64,000 nucleotides of DNA from Pseudomonas marginalis. GTDB lineage: Bacteria > Pseudomonadota > Gammaproteobacteria > Pseudomonadales > Pseudomonadaceae. The stretch covers positions 3,539,001-3,603,000 of the forward strand of contig NZ_JALJWV010000001.1 of assembly GCF_024169655.1 (NCBI RefSeq), read 5' to 3'. Position numbers and translations under genes: made by a program. Position 1 is the stretch's first letter. Every line of letters starts with the position of its first letter. The notes under the pieces were generated by a model. That model worked only from the letters and a program-made list of their open reading frames with translations, was not told where the DNA came from and searched no databases. This document shows positions 8,106 to 17,337 of the stretch, in pieces.

Positions 8106-10424
8106 TCACCGCTGCGTCCCCCCCGAAGCCGGCACCGCCCTGATCACTGCCCTCGGTCCAGCCCCCGGAATCGCCTTCTCCACCGGCGGCAACTGCGGCG
8201 CCTGCACATCCGGCAGCGCCCAACTGCGCTCCGGCTGCAAGCCACCCTGCGCCCGGCGCATAAACTCATAGCGGTTCAACGTAATACTGCGCCCGGCGCC
8301 ACTGTCGCGAATGATGTAGGGCCGCAAAAACACCATCAGGTTGGTCTTGTTCACACTGCGTTTTTCATTGCGAAACAACGCGCCCAACCCCGGGATATCC
8401 GACAGCCACGGCACCGCGTCATTGCTCTGGCTATAGCCGTCCTGCAACAACCCGCCGAGCACCATGATCTGCCCGTCGTCCAACAGGATGCTGGTATCGA
8501 TCGCGCGCTTGTTGGTCACCGTGCCCGCGTCCACCGACGCCCGTGCGTCGACGCTGCTGACTTCCTGGTAGATATCCAGCTTCACCGTGCCGCCTTCGGA
8601 AATCTGCGGGCGCACGTTGAGCTTGAGCCCCACTTCTTCGCGCTGCACGGTCTGGAACGGATTGTTACTGGTGCCGCCGCCGCCCGTCACATAGCTACCG
8701 GTGACGAACGGAATGGTCTGCCCGACAAAAATGCTCGCGGCTTCGTTGTCCAGGGTCAACAGGTTCGGTGTCGACAGCACGTTGGTGCCGCCCTTGCTCT
8801 TCAAGGCGCGGGCCAGCACTTTGAGGTCGAGCACCTTGCCGATCCCGGGGATGTCGACGCTGCCATCGACCAGGCCGATATTCAGGCCCTTGGGCAGCAC
8901 ATCGATGCTGGTCTTGCTGGTCGATGTGCCATTCACCCCGCTGCCCCCCAGGTTCACCCCGCCAAAACCGCCCTTGCCGCCGAGGTTGCCGGCCTGCCAT
9001 TGCACGCCGAATTCGCTGGCGTCGTCTTCGTTGACTTCGACGATCAGGCTTTCGATCACCACCTGAGCGCGGCGCTGGTCAAGCATGTCGATCACTTCGC
9101 GCAGGTTGCGGTACAGCGGGTCCGGCGCGGAGATCAGCAAGGTGTTGGTGGTGGCGTCGGCCTGGATCGTCACGCCGCCGGCGCTGAACGCGGTGTTCTG
9201 ATCGCTGCCGGGGCTGCTGCCGGTCGCCGGTTTATCCTGGCCATACCCGGCCTGCACGCCGCTGCCGGTGGGCGTGCCGCTGCTGTTCTGCGCGGTGCTG
9301 TTGCCCTGGGTGCTCTGGGCATTGCCGCCCATGGCACTGAGTTTGCCCCGCGCCTCGTCGCTGACGCCGGCCTCGCTCTCGCCAGTGAGTAAGCCACGCA
9401 GCGACTGCGCCAACTTGCCCGCCTGGGCGTTGCGCAGGTAGACCACGTGCATGTTGCTCGGGTTGCTCTGGGCATTGTCGAGCTTGTAGATCAGGTTGCG
9501 CGCCAGCTCGGTACGCTCGGGGCTGCCGGAACGGATGATGATCGAGTTGGAGCGCGGGTCACCGATCACGTTGATCTTCTGGGTCTGATCGGCCCCTTGA
9601 GTTTCCAGGAGTTCACTGACCATGGCGGCGATGTCCACGGCGATGCCGTTCTGCACCATCACCACGTCGGTGTCGATGGCGCTGGGGGTGTCGATGCCGT
9701 CGATGATCTGCGCCACCCGCGCAAGGTTTTCCGCGTAGTCGGTGATGACGATGCTGTTGTTGCCGGGGTAGGCGTTGATCGGGTTGTTCGGCGAGACGAT
9801 CGGGCGCAGCACCGGGATCAGGTTCACCGCGTTTTCATATTGCAGGCGGAAGGTGCGGGTCTGCATGCCGCTGCTGCCGGCGCTGTAGATCGGCCCGCCG
9901 AGCAACTTCGCATCGGCTTCCGGCACCACCTGCGCCACGCCGCCGACGTCGACCACGCTGAAGCCCTGCATGCGCAGCGCCGCCAGCAGCATGTCGTAGG
10001 CTTGATGCGCCGGCACCTGGCCTTCGCTGACCAGGGTCAGGTTGCCTTTGACCCGAGGGTCGACCAGAAACTGCTGGCCGGTGGCACGGGACAGCGCACG
10101 CACCACCGCCTGGATGTCGGCGTCGACAAAATTCAACTGCACCGGCTGATCACCCAGTGGGTTGCGCGTCTTGACCGCAGCCGGCGCGTGGCCACGGGCG
10201 CTGTTGGTCAGCGGATGCTGGACGCGGGGCTTGGGCGCCGGCTCGCGCTGGCGCTCCAGCACGCTCTCGCTGCTGCGCCGGGTGTCGGCCAGGGGTTGGC
10301 CGAGTTCGCTGTCCACCAGCAACGGTGTGGTCGGCGACGGGTGGTTGCTGCACGCGCTCAAGGCCAGTAACAGCAGCGGCGCGACCTTGCGAAAAGGCGC
10401 AGGGTGGGGGACTGACCACTTCAT
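8106..10424 (-). CDS. gspD: Lipoprotein type II secretin GspD (HxcQ)
   Basis: 772-aa outer-membrane secretin. The signal peptide ends in a lipobox (LLALSAC, acylated Cys25), unlike most GspD proteins, which need a separate pilotin. P. aeruginosa HxcQ is a known self-piloting lipoprotein secretin. N-domains run from about 95 to 470, with a Gly/Ser/Thr-rich linker near 355-410. The secretin core (about 500-715) contains VGQTIPFVTGSYVTGGGG and ends after GGLLQDGYSQSNDAVPWL and LMVFLRPYIIRD. The start overlaps the gspM stop (ATGA). Confidence 0.95.
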   Translation of the reverse strand: MKWSVPHPAPFRKVAPLLLLALSACSNHPSPTTPLLVDSELGQPLADTRRSSESVLERQREPAPKPRVQHPLTNSARGHAPAAVKTRNPLGDQPVQLNFVDADIQAVVRALSRATGQQFLVDPRVKGNLTLVSEGQVPAHQAYDMLLAALRMQGFSVVDVGGVAQVVPEADAKLLGGPIYSAGSSGMQTRTFRLQYENAVNLIPVLRPIVSPNNPINAYPGNNSIVITDYAENLARVAQIIDGIDTPSAIDTDVVMVQNGIAVDIAAMVSELLETQGADQTQKINVIGDPRSNSIIIRSGSPERTELARNLIYKLDNAQSNPSNMHVVYLRNAQAGKLAQSLRGLLTGESEAGVSDEARGKLSAMGGNAQSTQGNSTAQNSSGTPTGSGVQAGYGQDKPATGSSPGSDQNTAFSAGGVTIQADATTNTLLISAPDPLYRNLREVIDMLDQRRAQVVIESLIVEVNEDDASEFGVQWQAGNLGGKGGFGGVNLGGSGVNGTSTSKTSIDVLPKGLNIGLVDGSVDIPGIGKVLDLKVLARALKSKGGTNVLSTPNLLTLDNEAASIFVGQTIPFVTGSYVTGGGGTSNNPFQTVQREEVGLKLNVRPQISEGGTVKLDIYQEVSSVDARASVDAGTVTNKRAIDTSILLDDGQIMVLGGLLQDGYSQSNDAVPWLSDIPGLGALFRNEKRSVNKTNLMVFLRPYIIRDSGAGRSITLNRYEFMRRAQGGLQPERSWALPDVQAPQLPPVEKAIPGAGPRAVIRAVPASGGTQR

Positions 10425-10933
10425 GAAGCTTCCTTAGCGCCAAGCGCCTGATCCATGCGAACGGTCCCGGACACAGTGCCGGCCGAGTTGTCGACAGCGT
10501 CCGCGCTACGCTGCAAGCGCGCCTCGGACACCTCCAGGGAAAACGAACGGGGATTGCCCAGTAACCAGTCCATCACCGCATCGGCCGGCGCGTTGTCGAA
10601 GCTCAGGCGCCAGCCACCGGCATCCAGCGCCTGCAACTGGTAACGACCTTGCAGGCCGGCGCTATCCAGGGCCTGTTGCAGCGCCGCGGCATCGGCGGGC
10701 CGAGGCGCCGCGACGCCCTGCAACAGCGCGTGCAAAGTGTCGGCCTGGGCGCGCAACTTGGGCGTTTCGGCCTGCCAATACGCAATCTTCTTCAAGGGTG
10801 GCTGAATCAGCACCAGCCAGGTCAACAGACTGGCCAACACCAGGCCGGCACCGCTGAGCATGCGTTGTTCGCGCAGGGCCAGGCCGCTCCAGAACGCCTG
10901 GACCTGGCTGCGTAGGCGGCGCCACTTATTCAT
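10421..10933 (-). CDS. gspM: Type II secretion protein GspM (HxcZ)
   Basis: 170-aa bitopic inner-membrane protein. A short cytoplasmic N-terminus (MNKWRRLRSQVQAFWSGLALREQRML) precedes one membrane segment (about 28-46), a coiled region and a periplasmic ferredoxin-like domain. It partners GspL. The ATG at 10933 is preferred because it overlaps the gspL stop by 8 bp and leaves a canonical N-terminus; a longer frame adds 24 unsupported residues. Confidence 0.85.
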   Translation of the reverse strand: MNKWRRLRSQVQAFWSGLALREQRMLSGAGLVLASLLTWLVLIQPPLKKIAYWQAETPKLRAQADTLHALLQGVAAPRPADAAALQQALDSAGLQGRYQLQALDAGGWRLSFDNAPADAVMDWLLGNPRSFSLEVSEARLQRSADAVDNSAGTVSGTVRMDQALGAKEAS

Positions 10934-12008
10934 CAGCCGCTCCCGGTTTTTCAGCGCCGTCCACCGGGCCGAGGGTCCAGCCGTGCTCATCGCGCGTCGC
11001 GCCAAACCCGGCCTGGGCCAGCGCCGCCTGCCAATCGCCTTGCAGGGCGGGGCTACGGCTGTCGGCCAGCAACCCGAGGTGCAAGCGGCCCTGTTCGAAG
11101 GTCAGGCTGTCGACGTTGCTCACCATGAACGGCAGACTGCTGCCGGCGACTTGCAGCAGACTGCCAAAGCGCTGGCCGGGGTCGGCAGCGGCGCCGGTTT
11201 GGCGGGCGGCCAACTGTTGGCGGGCCTGCTGCAAGGGGTTGAGGATCACCGGCAGTTCGGGGAAGGCCTGGCGCACTTGCTGGCTCAGCAGCGCCTTGAG
11301 TTGCTGGCCTTCGCTCGCCTGGCGGGCGGCGTACAGGTTCAGGCCCAGGGTCCAAATGGCAGTGGCCAGGGCGACAGCGGCCAGCGCCCTGCCCCAGCCG
11401 CCGCTCGCCGGTTGCCTGAGATGGCCGTGCAAGCCCCAGCCGGGTACGACGCCGCTCCAGCGCTGTGCCTCCTGCACCAGCGGCACCTCCAGCCCTTGAT
11501 CCAACACCTGTTGCCCGAGCGGATGCACCGTCGCTTGTTGCACGCTATGGCGTGTCAGCAAATAACCGTCGTGCATGGCCGCAGCGCCTGGCGGCAAGGC
11601 ATACGGCGCCGGGTACAGGCCGCGCAACGTGAGCTGCCCCTGCGCCAACACCTGGCCCAGTCGCGCCAACCCGGCCTTGGGCACCCAGGCCACCTGCACG
11701 CGCCCATCGCTGTCACGCGGGCCGTGGGCCACCTGCATCTGCTCCACCGGCCCGAGGATCAACGCCTGTGCGGCACAGGCCACGGCGGCGGCGGTTTTGG
11801 CGGCGGCCAGCGGCGGCAGGTCGAGGCCGGTCAGCAGGCTGTCAGCGGGGTGCAGAAAACACTCCACCTGCGGCTTGGACCGACCCAACTGCAGCAGGCT
11901 TTCACGGCCTTCGCTGACCACCGCGCCACGCTCCAGCCAGGCAAATTGCACCTGGCTGTCGGCCGTCAATTGATCGAGTGGCGGCAAGCCGATCCGCAGG
12001 CGTTTCAT
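10926..12008 (-). CDS. gspL: Type II secretion protein GspL (HxcY)
   Basis: 360 aa. The N-terminal cytoplasmic actin-like domain (to about 200) recruits GspE to the membrane. A single membrane segment lies near 222-242 (RALAAVALATAIWTLGLNLYA), followed by a periplasmic ferredoxin-like domain that binds GspM. Length is typical. It starts on the gspK stop (ATGA overlap). Confidence 0.85.
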   Translation of the reverse strand: MKRLRIGLPPLDQLTADSQVQFAWLERGAVVSEGRESLLQLGRSKPQVECFLHPADSLLTGLDLPPLAAAKTAAAVACAAQALILGPVEQMQVAHGPRDSDGRVQVAWVPKAGLARLGQVLAQGQLTLRGLYPAPYALPPGAAAMHDGYLLTRHSVQQATVHPLGQQVLDQGLEVPLVQEAQRWSGVVPGWGLHGHLRQPASGGWGRALAAVALATAIWTLGLNLYAARQASEGQQLKALLSQQVRQAFPELPVILNPLQQARQQLAARQTGAAADPGQRFGSLLQVAGSSLPFMVSNVDSLTFEQGRLHLGLLADSRSPALQGDWQAALAQAGFGATRDEHGWTLGPVDGAEKPGAADE

Positions 12009-12895
12009 GCGCCCACCCGCGACCAGATCACTTGGGGCCGGCGGTCTTCGGGGCGATGCAACAACACGTCGAGCGTCACCCGCCTCTGTTCACGGCGGGC
12101 CTGGCCCTGCAGGCGAAACCACTCGCTGGTGATGCCCACCTGCACGCTCTCCACCGCCACTTGCGGCAGGTGCAGGCGGTTGACGAAATCGCCGCGGTTG
12201 ATAAACCAGCGCCCGCTGTCGCGTTCAGCCACCAATGCCTGGGCCTGGGCCAGGCTGAGTTGCGGCACCACCGCGCTGAGCACTTCGGCGCTGGCGGTGT
12301 TGCCGTTGACCCAGGTATTGCCGGGCAGCACGCTGATGAAGGTCTGCAGGCGCCGTAGCAACAACGGGTCGAGGCCTTCGATGCCGCTCAAGTCATCCAG
12401 GCTGCGCAGCATCGGGTAGCGGGCCGGCAGCAGCGACGTGTCGGCACGTTGCTCATAGGACCCGATCACTCGCCGGCTGATGCGCTGGCTCACGGCCGCA
12501 TCGATGCCGATCAGGCGGCACAGGCGCTCGAAAGCTTGCAGTTGTTCGGCGTCCAACCGCTGGCGATTGACCAGGTTGCGCAGGTTGAACTTGCCCTGCT
12601 CGTCCTCCAGGCGCCCTTCAAATGCGCCGCGCTGAGGACGTGCCCACGGTTGATCAAGACGGGTCAGCACGTCCTTCTGACGGGCATCCCAGAGCAACAG
12701 CCGGCTGTGTTCCAGGCTGCCTTGCAACAACCACTGGCCCTGAATGCGCAATTGCTCGGCCTCCACGCTGCGGGTGAATACGCTCTGACGCGTGAGCATG
12801 GCGCCGGCGATCACCGCCACCACCGCCGCGATCAGCAACGCGCTGATAATCGCCATGCCGCGCTGCTTCGCCGCTGCGGGCGAATGCCGTTTCAT
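12005..12895 (-). CDS. gspK: Minor pseudopilin GspK (HxcX)
   Basis: 296 aa, the large minor pseudopilin of the tip complex. The prepilin-like start KQRGMAIISALLIAAVVAVIAG has the Gly before the cleavage site but Met at +1 and Ile at +5 in place of Phe and Glu; lack of Glu5 is usual for GspK. A large alpha domain (residues 90-250, including the saposin-like part) follows. It lies 8 bp after gspG. Confidence 0.9.
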   Translation of the reverse strand: MKRHSPAAAKQRGMAIISALLIAAVVAVIAGAMLTRQSVFTRSVEAEQLRIQGQWLLQGSLEHSRLLLWDARQKDVLTRLDQPWARPQRGAFEGRLEDEQGKFNLRNLVNRQRLDAEQLQAFERLCRLIGIDAAVSQRISRRVIGSYEQRADTSLLPARYPMLRSLDDLSGIEGLDPLLLRRLQTFISVLPGNTWVNGNTASAEVLSAVVPQLSLAQAQALVAERDSGRWFINRGDFVNRLHLPQVAVESVQVGITSEWFRLQGQARREQRRVTLDVLLHRPEDRRPQVIWSRVGA

Positions 12896-12903
12896 GGGGC
12901 GCC

Positions 12904-13353
12904 TTATAGCTGCCAGGAGCCAATATCGGCATTCACGCCGTCGCCATCCGGTTGGCCGTCGGCGCCCAGGGAGAACACATCCACCTCACCGTTGGCGCCC
13001 GGGTTGAGGTAGTGATAGGCGTGGCCCCACGGGTCATTCGGTAGACGGTCGAGGTAAGCGCGCCAGTTGCTGTTCTTCGCATCCGCCGGGCGCTCCACCA
13101 GGACTTTGAGGCCCTGGTTCATGCTCGGGTAGGTGCCGTGGTCGAGGCGATAGAGTTTCAGCGCCTGCATCAACCCGCCGATGTCCTGTTTCGCGGCGGT
13201 GGCACGTGCCTGGTCCGGGCGATCGAGCACCTTGGGCACCACCATCGCCGCCAGAATCCCAAGAATAACCACCACCACCATGATCTCGATCAGGGTGAAG
13301 CCACGCTGGCCGCGAGGGCCTGGCAGTGGGGATGTTAGGCGTGCGATATCCAT
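12904..13353 (-). CDS. gspG: Major pseudopilin GspG (HxcT)
   Basis: 149 aa. A prepilin leader of 17 residues precedes the cleavage motif RG|FTLIEIMVVVVILGILAA. The C-terminal domain has the calcium-loop signature of GspG (NPGANGEVDVFSLGADGQPD). It polymerises into the pseudopilus. The ATG at 13353 has an AAGGAA site; upstream codons are not conserved in the family. First gene of the leftward gspGKLMDEF run, divergent from gspI. Confidence 0.95.
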   Translation of the reverse strand: MDIARLTSPLPGPRGQRGFTLIEIMVVVVILGILAAMVVPKVLDRPDQARATAAKQDIGGLMQALKLYRLDHGTYPSMNQGLKVLVERPADAKNSNWRAYLDRLPNDPWGHAYHYLNPGANGEVDVFSLGADGQPDGDGVNADIGSWQL

Positions 13354-13501
13354 CTCGACATTCCTTGGCTTGAGTGCATTTCGGGGCGCAGTGTTGCAAG
13401 AACACATGTCAGTCGTATTGAAAATCCTCGGGAGTTTCGGTCGCCAATCGGTCAACTGCCGGCGCTAGGCTGCGCACCTGTTTCCAGGCTTTGAGAACGC
13501 C
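13354..13501. promoter_or_regulatory. Divergent promoter region gspG / gspI
   Basis: A 148-bp gap between divergently read pseudopilin genes must carry at least the leftward promoter for the gspGKLMDEF operon. No clear PHO box or -35/-10 pair was identified by eye. Confidence 0.4.
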
Positions 13502-13888
13502 ATGCGCAGGCACCGCAACGAGCGAGGTTTTACCCTGATTGAAGTGCTGGTGGCGCTGGCGATCATCGCGGTGGCCATGGCCGCGGCCGTGCGCGTGGCC
13601 GGGCTGATGACCCAGAGCAACGGCCTGTTGCGCGACAAGTCGATGGCGATGCTAGCGGCGCAAAGTCGCCTGGCGGAGTTGCAGTTGGAGGGGCGTTTCC
13701 CGCCCGGCAAAAAGACCTTCGAGTGCGATCAGGGCCGCTTGAAACTGCGTTGCGAGCAGACCATAAGCAGCGGCTCCGATAGCCGGCTGGTGCAGGTCGA
13801 TGTGCAGGTGCGGGACATCAGCCGCGAGGCGCCGCCGTTGGCCCGCGTGGAGACGTCGTTGGCCAGGCCACAGGTCAAGGCCGAGTGA
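13502..13888 (+). CDS. gspI: Minor pseudopilin GspI (HxcV)
   Basis: 128 aa with the type-IV prepilin motif ERG|FTLIEVLVALAIIAVAMA close to the N-terminus and a short C-terminal domain containing two cysteines (FECDQGRLKLRCEQ). It is a core tip-complex pseudopilin with GspJ and GspK. The end overlaps the convergent gspC by 14 bp. Confidence 0.9.
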   Translation: MRRHRNERGFTLIEVLVALAIIAVAMAAAVRVAGLMTQSNGLLRDKSMAMLAAQSRLAELQLEGRFPPGKKTFECDQGRLKLRCEQTISSGSDSRLVQVDVQVRDISREAPPLARVETSLARPQVKAE

Positions 13889-14303
13889 GCCGTGGCAAAG
13901 CGGGTGCCTGCGGCAACGTGTCGAGCTGCACGCGCACCTTCTCGCCGCCGCGTTCGATCTCGACGCCGTCGCCCGCGATGGCCGTCAAGCGCACACCTGG
14001 GCTGAGGCGCTCGCCGAGCAAAAAGCTGCGCGGCGGGCCATCGTTGAGGCTGAGGATCGCCACCGCACCCCGCGCTCCGGCCAAGACCCCCGAGACCTTG
14101 ACCTGCAATGCCGTCGGCGCCGTGGAAAACCACTGCAACGCCGGGTTATCGCTGCGCGCCGCCACATCGGTTGCGGCCGGCGGCGTGTGGGATTCGGCAG
14201 TGCTGAGCAGCAACGGCGTCCATACCGCCACGCCGGCCAACGCCGCAAGCAAGGCCAGCGCCTGCACGCCGTGGGCGGCAGAGAAACGAAGGGCAAATGT
14301 CAT
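13875..14303 (-). CDS. gspC: Type II secretion GspC-like protein (HxcP)
   Basis: 142-aa inner-membrane protein linking the platform to the secretin. One membrane segment (about 13-33) is followed by a homology-region domain (NPALQWFSTAPTALQVKVSG through GERLSPGVRLTAIAGDGVEI). It is short: no PDZ or coiled-coil domain follows, as for the minimal HxcP. A strong AGGAGG site precedes the ATG at 14303. It is read opposite to gspI and gspH, as I recall for hxcP in P. aeruginosa. Confidence 0.8.
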   Translation of the reverse strand: MTFALRFSAAHGVQALALLAALAGVAVWTPLLLSTAESHTPPAATDVAARSDNPALQWFSTAPTALQVKVSGVLAGARGAVAILSLNDGPPRSFLLGERLSPGVRLTAIAGDGVEIERGGEKVRVQLDTLPQAPALPRLTRP

Positions 14304-14396
14304 GGGGAGGACCTCCTGTTTGTCCGTGGCACCAGCCTACAGGCCAATTCGCACGTTTTTATTTCATAACCTCGCCAGCTTTCCAGGTGCCGCCCC

Positions 14397-14849
14397 ATGA
14401 AACAGCAAGGTTTCACCCTGATCGAGTTGATGGTGGTGCTGGTGATCATCGGCATCGCCAGCGCCGCCATCAGCCTGACGATCAAGCCCGACCCGCTGCA
14501 CCTGCTGCGCAAGGATGCCGAGCGTTTGAGCCAGTTGCTGCAAGTGGCCCAGACCGAAGCCCGCGCCGATGGGCGGCCGATCACCTGGCGCGCGGACGCC
14601 AAGGGGTTCCGCTTCAACCGCCGCAGCGACGACGGCCTGGGCGTGGAGTCGTTCCAGGGCGACGCCCAACTGCGCCCGCGCCTATGGGAGAGCACGCCGA
14701 TGCAGGTGACGATCGAGCCCCGGCAAACCTTGGTGCTCGACGCCGAATGGATCAACCCGCCCGTGCGGGTCGAGCTGTCCGACGGGCAACACCGCCTTAG
14801 CCTGCAACGTGATGCCGCCGGTTTGATGCGCGTGGTGAGCCCGCCATGA
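14397..14849 (+). CDS. gspH: Minor pseudopilin GspH (HxcU)
   Basis: 150 aa. Very short leader, then QQG|FTLIELMVVLVIIGIASAA and a globular GspH domain (DAERLSQLLQVAQTEARADG, then WRADAKGFRF). It connects the tip complex to the GspG filament. The stop overlaps the gspJ start (ATGA), so the two are coupled. Confidence 0.9.
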   Translation: MKQQGFTLIELMVVLVIIGIASAAISLTIKPDPLHLLRKDAERLSQLLQVAQTEARADGRPITWRADAKGFRFNRRSDDGLGVESFQGDAQLRPRLWESTPMQVTIEPRQTLVLDAEWINPPVRVELSDGQHRLSLQRDAAGLMRVVSPP

Positions 14850-15457
14850 GCCGCGCCCAGCAAGGCTTCACGCTGATCGAAGTGATGGTGGCGATCATGC
14901 TGATGGCGCTGGTCAGCCTCATCGCCTGGCGCGGCCTCGACAGCGTGACCCGCGCGGATCAGCACCTGCAGGCCAGTACGGAACAGACCGAGGCACTGTT
15001 GCGGGCGCTGAACCAGTTGCAGCGCGATCTCAACATGCGCGCCAGCGTTGAGTTGAGCGTGCCGGCTTCCCTGCAAGAGGAAAAATCCAAGCCCCGCGGG
15101 TTGGCGGCGGTGACGGTGCGCAGTTCCGACAGCAAGGGTTTTCGCCTGGACGTGATCCGCAGCGCGCCGGTCGCGGGGGATGGGTTGCAACGGGTGCGTT
15201 GGTGGCTCAAGGGCGACAGCCTGTACCGCGCAGCCGCACCGGCGCGGGATCGTTTTCCGTTGCCGGCGGCGAAGGATGGGGTGGTGGTGTTGACCGGGGT
15301 CAGTGATGTGCAGGTGCGGGTGTGGGAGGCGGACAAGGGCTGGCGGCAGTTGAGCGGGAATCGGCGGGAAGATCCGCTGGGGGTGGAGGTGAGTCTGGTG
15401 CGGCAGACGGCGCTGGGGGTGGAGCGGTATCGGCAGGTGGTGGGGCCGCTTTGGTAG
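14846..15457 (+). CDS. gspJ: Minor pseudopilin GspJ (HxcW)
   Basis: 203 aa with the prepilin motif QQG|FTLIEVMVAIMLMALVSLIA and the conserved GspJ segment LNQLQRDLNMR. Component of the I-J-K tip. Coupled to gspH. Downstream DNA is repeat element B rather than vreR directly. Confidence 0.9.
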   Translation: MSRAQQGFTLIEVMVAIMLMALVSLIAWRGLDSVTRADQHLQASTEQTEALLRALNQLQRDLNMRASVELSVPASLQEEKSKPRGLAAVTVRSSDSKGFRLDVIRSAPVAGDGLQRVRWWLKGDSLYRAAAPARDRFPLPAAKDGVVVLTGVSDVQVRVWEADKGWRQLSGNRREDPLGVEVSLVRQTALGVERYRQVVGPLW

Positions 15458-15810
15458 GGTTGGGTGATGGGGGGATATTCGTTTTTTCGGTAATGGCGGC
15501 GGCTGAGTGCATATCCGTTTTTTTGGTAACGGCGGCGGCTGAGTACATATCCGTTTTTTTGGTAACGGCTGCTTATGGTTCCGCTCTTACAGCGGGTCAC
15601 TTTGGAAAAGCCCCAAAGTAACCAAAGGGCTCTTGCCCCACCACTCGGCACCTCGCCTAGGCTCGGTGTGCCCGAACGCAGGCATTACTCCGCGGGCCGC
15701 CGTCACGGGCCATCCATGGCCCGGGACGGCTAAACCGGCATCCCTGCCGGTTTACCCGCTGCGTAATACCTGCGTTCGGCCAGCGTGGTTTTACGGGGCG
15801 CCTAAGATCA

Positions 15811-15881
<71 letters not shown>

Positions 15882-15915
15882 AGAATGAGGTCTATCTGAT
15901 CCATGGAGATCAAAA

Positions 15916-16004
15916 TGTGGGAGGGGGCTTGCCCCCGATAGCGGTGGATCAGTCATGCATGTAGTGACTGACACACTGCCATCGGGGGCAAGCCCCCTCC
16001 CACA
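15916..16004. repeat. REPIN copy 3, nested in element B
   Basis: Same 24-bp inverted arms as the other copies; the spacer is nearly the same as in copy 2 (GCATGTA, then CTGACACACTG). It sits between the two long arms. Confidence 0.9.
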
Positions 16005-16367
16005 TTTTTGACCGGGTTCGGCTTCCAGGATCAGGTCGGCTATAAGGCTGCCTCGCTTTTGCTTTGGCTTTTGATCTTAGGCGCCCCGTAAAACCACGCT
16101 GGCCGAACGCAGGCTTGAATCCGTGGGCAACCCGGCAGGACGCCGGGTTAGCCGTCCTGGGCCAAGGATGGCCCATGACGGCGGCCCACGGATTCAAGCC
16201 GGAGTGAGGGCACACCGAGCACTAGCGAGGTGCCGAGTGGTGGGGCAAGAGCCCTTTGGTTACTTTGGGGCTTTTCCAAAGTGACCCGCTGTAAGAGCGG
16301 AACCAATAGCCGCCGTTACCGCAGCAATGGATATGTACTCAATCCAACCCAAAAAACGTCGGTCAAC

Positions 16368-17300
16368 CTAACTCAACAACACCACCCCCCCCGGCAATTC
16401 CGTACACTTCGCCCCATACGCATCACGAATCAACAACGCCACCCCCGCCAACTGCTGCAAATTGAACCGCGCCTGCACCCGGCGCTGGCCCAGTTCTTTG
16501 TTCAACAACACCAACATCCCCGGTCGATACCGGTTTATCTCATCCACCACCGTCGCCAGCGTCGCGTTGTTGAACACCAGCACCTGCTCACGCCAGGCCA
16601 CCACCGCCTGGGTGTCCACCGTCGCCACCTCCCCGATCACGTCGGCGCCATAGGTGAGTTGCCGGCCACTCTCCATGTGCACAGTGCGCCCGGCGACATC
16701 CACCGACAGCCACCCTTCGATGCAGGTCACGCACACATTCCGATCGGTATGCCGCACATTGAACCGCGCCTGCGCCGCACTGACCCAGCCCGCGCCGGCC
16801 TGGACCTTGAGCGGTTGGGCCACGCGGGCGCGCACTTCGACTTCGCCTTCGAGCAATTCGATCCCCTGCCCCACCCGGCTGATGCGCGTCTGGGTATTGA
16901 GTTCCAGGCTCACGCCGTCGCTCAACAGGACCTGGCGCTGCTCGCCGACCTCGGTGCGATAGTCCGCCGTCAAGCCGGCCAACCCACCCGGTGCGCCGAC
17001 GCCCACCATCACCAACGCCGCCGACGCCGCTATCGCACCGCCGAGGAAGGCCCGCCGGCCAAAAGGGCGCGGGCGCTGCGCCTGTTCAATCTCAATCGCC
17101 GTGCCCAATTGCCGCCACAACGCCTTGGTCTGCTCGAACGCCTGGGCATGCTCCGGGCTCTGGGCGCACCACGCCTTCAGGGCTTTGGCATCCGCCACGG
17201 TGGCGCGGCCCGAGGTCAGCAGGAGCAGCCAGTCGCGGGCTTCATCGTGCAATGGGCTGGCGGGGGTTGCCCGGGCGGTGGAGAGGCTAAAAATGTTCAA
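16368..17300 (-). CDS. vreR: FecR-family anti-sigma factor, VreR-like
   Basis: 310-aa inner-membrane sensor. Cytoplasmic N-terminal DUF4880 domain (HDEARDWLLLLTSGRAT, about 18-65) that binds the sigma factor, a membrane segment near 88-108 (GGAIAASAALVMVGVG), the FecR domain (about 115-210) and a C-terminal STN-like domain (about 235-310) that meets the receptor. The start appears to be TTG at 17300; an in-frame stop lies 5 codons upstream and no ATG fits. It lies 37 bp after vreI. It holds or activates VreI in response to VreA. Confidence 0.85.
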   Translation of the reverse strand: MNIFSLSTARATPASPLHDEARDWLLLLTSGRATVADAKALKAWCAQSPEHAQAFEQTKALWRQLGTAIEIEQAQRPRPFGRRAFLGGAIAASAALVMVGVGAPGGLAGLTADYRTEVGEQRQVLLSDGVSLELNTQTRISRVGQGIELLEGEVEVRARVAQPLKVQAGAGWVSAAQARFNVRHTDRNVCVTCIEGWLSVDVAGRTVHMESGRQLTYGADVIGEVATVDTQAVVAWREQVLVFNNATLATVVDEINRYRPGMLVLLNKELGQRRVQARFNLQQLAGVALLIRDAYGAKCTELPGGVVLLS

Positions 17301-17337
17301 GCGCGCAAATACTCACGGTTTTATCAGGGACTCAACA

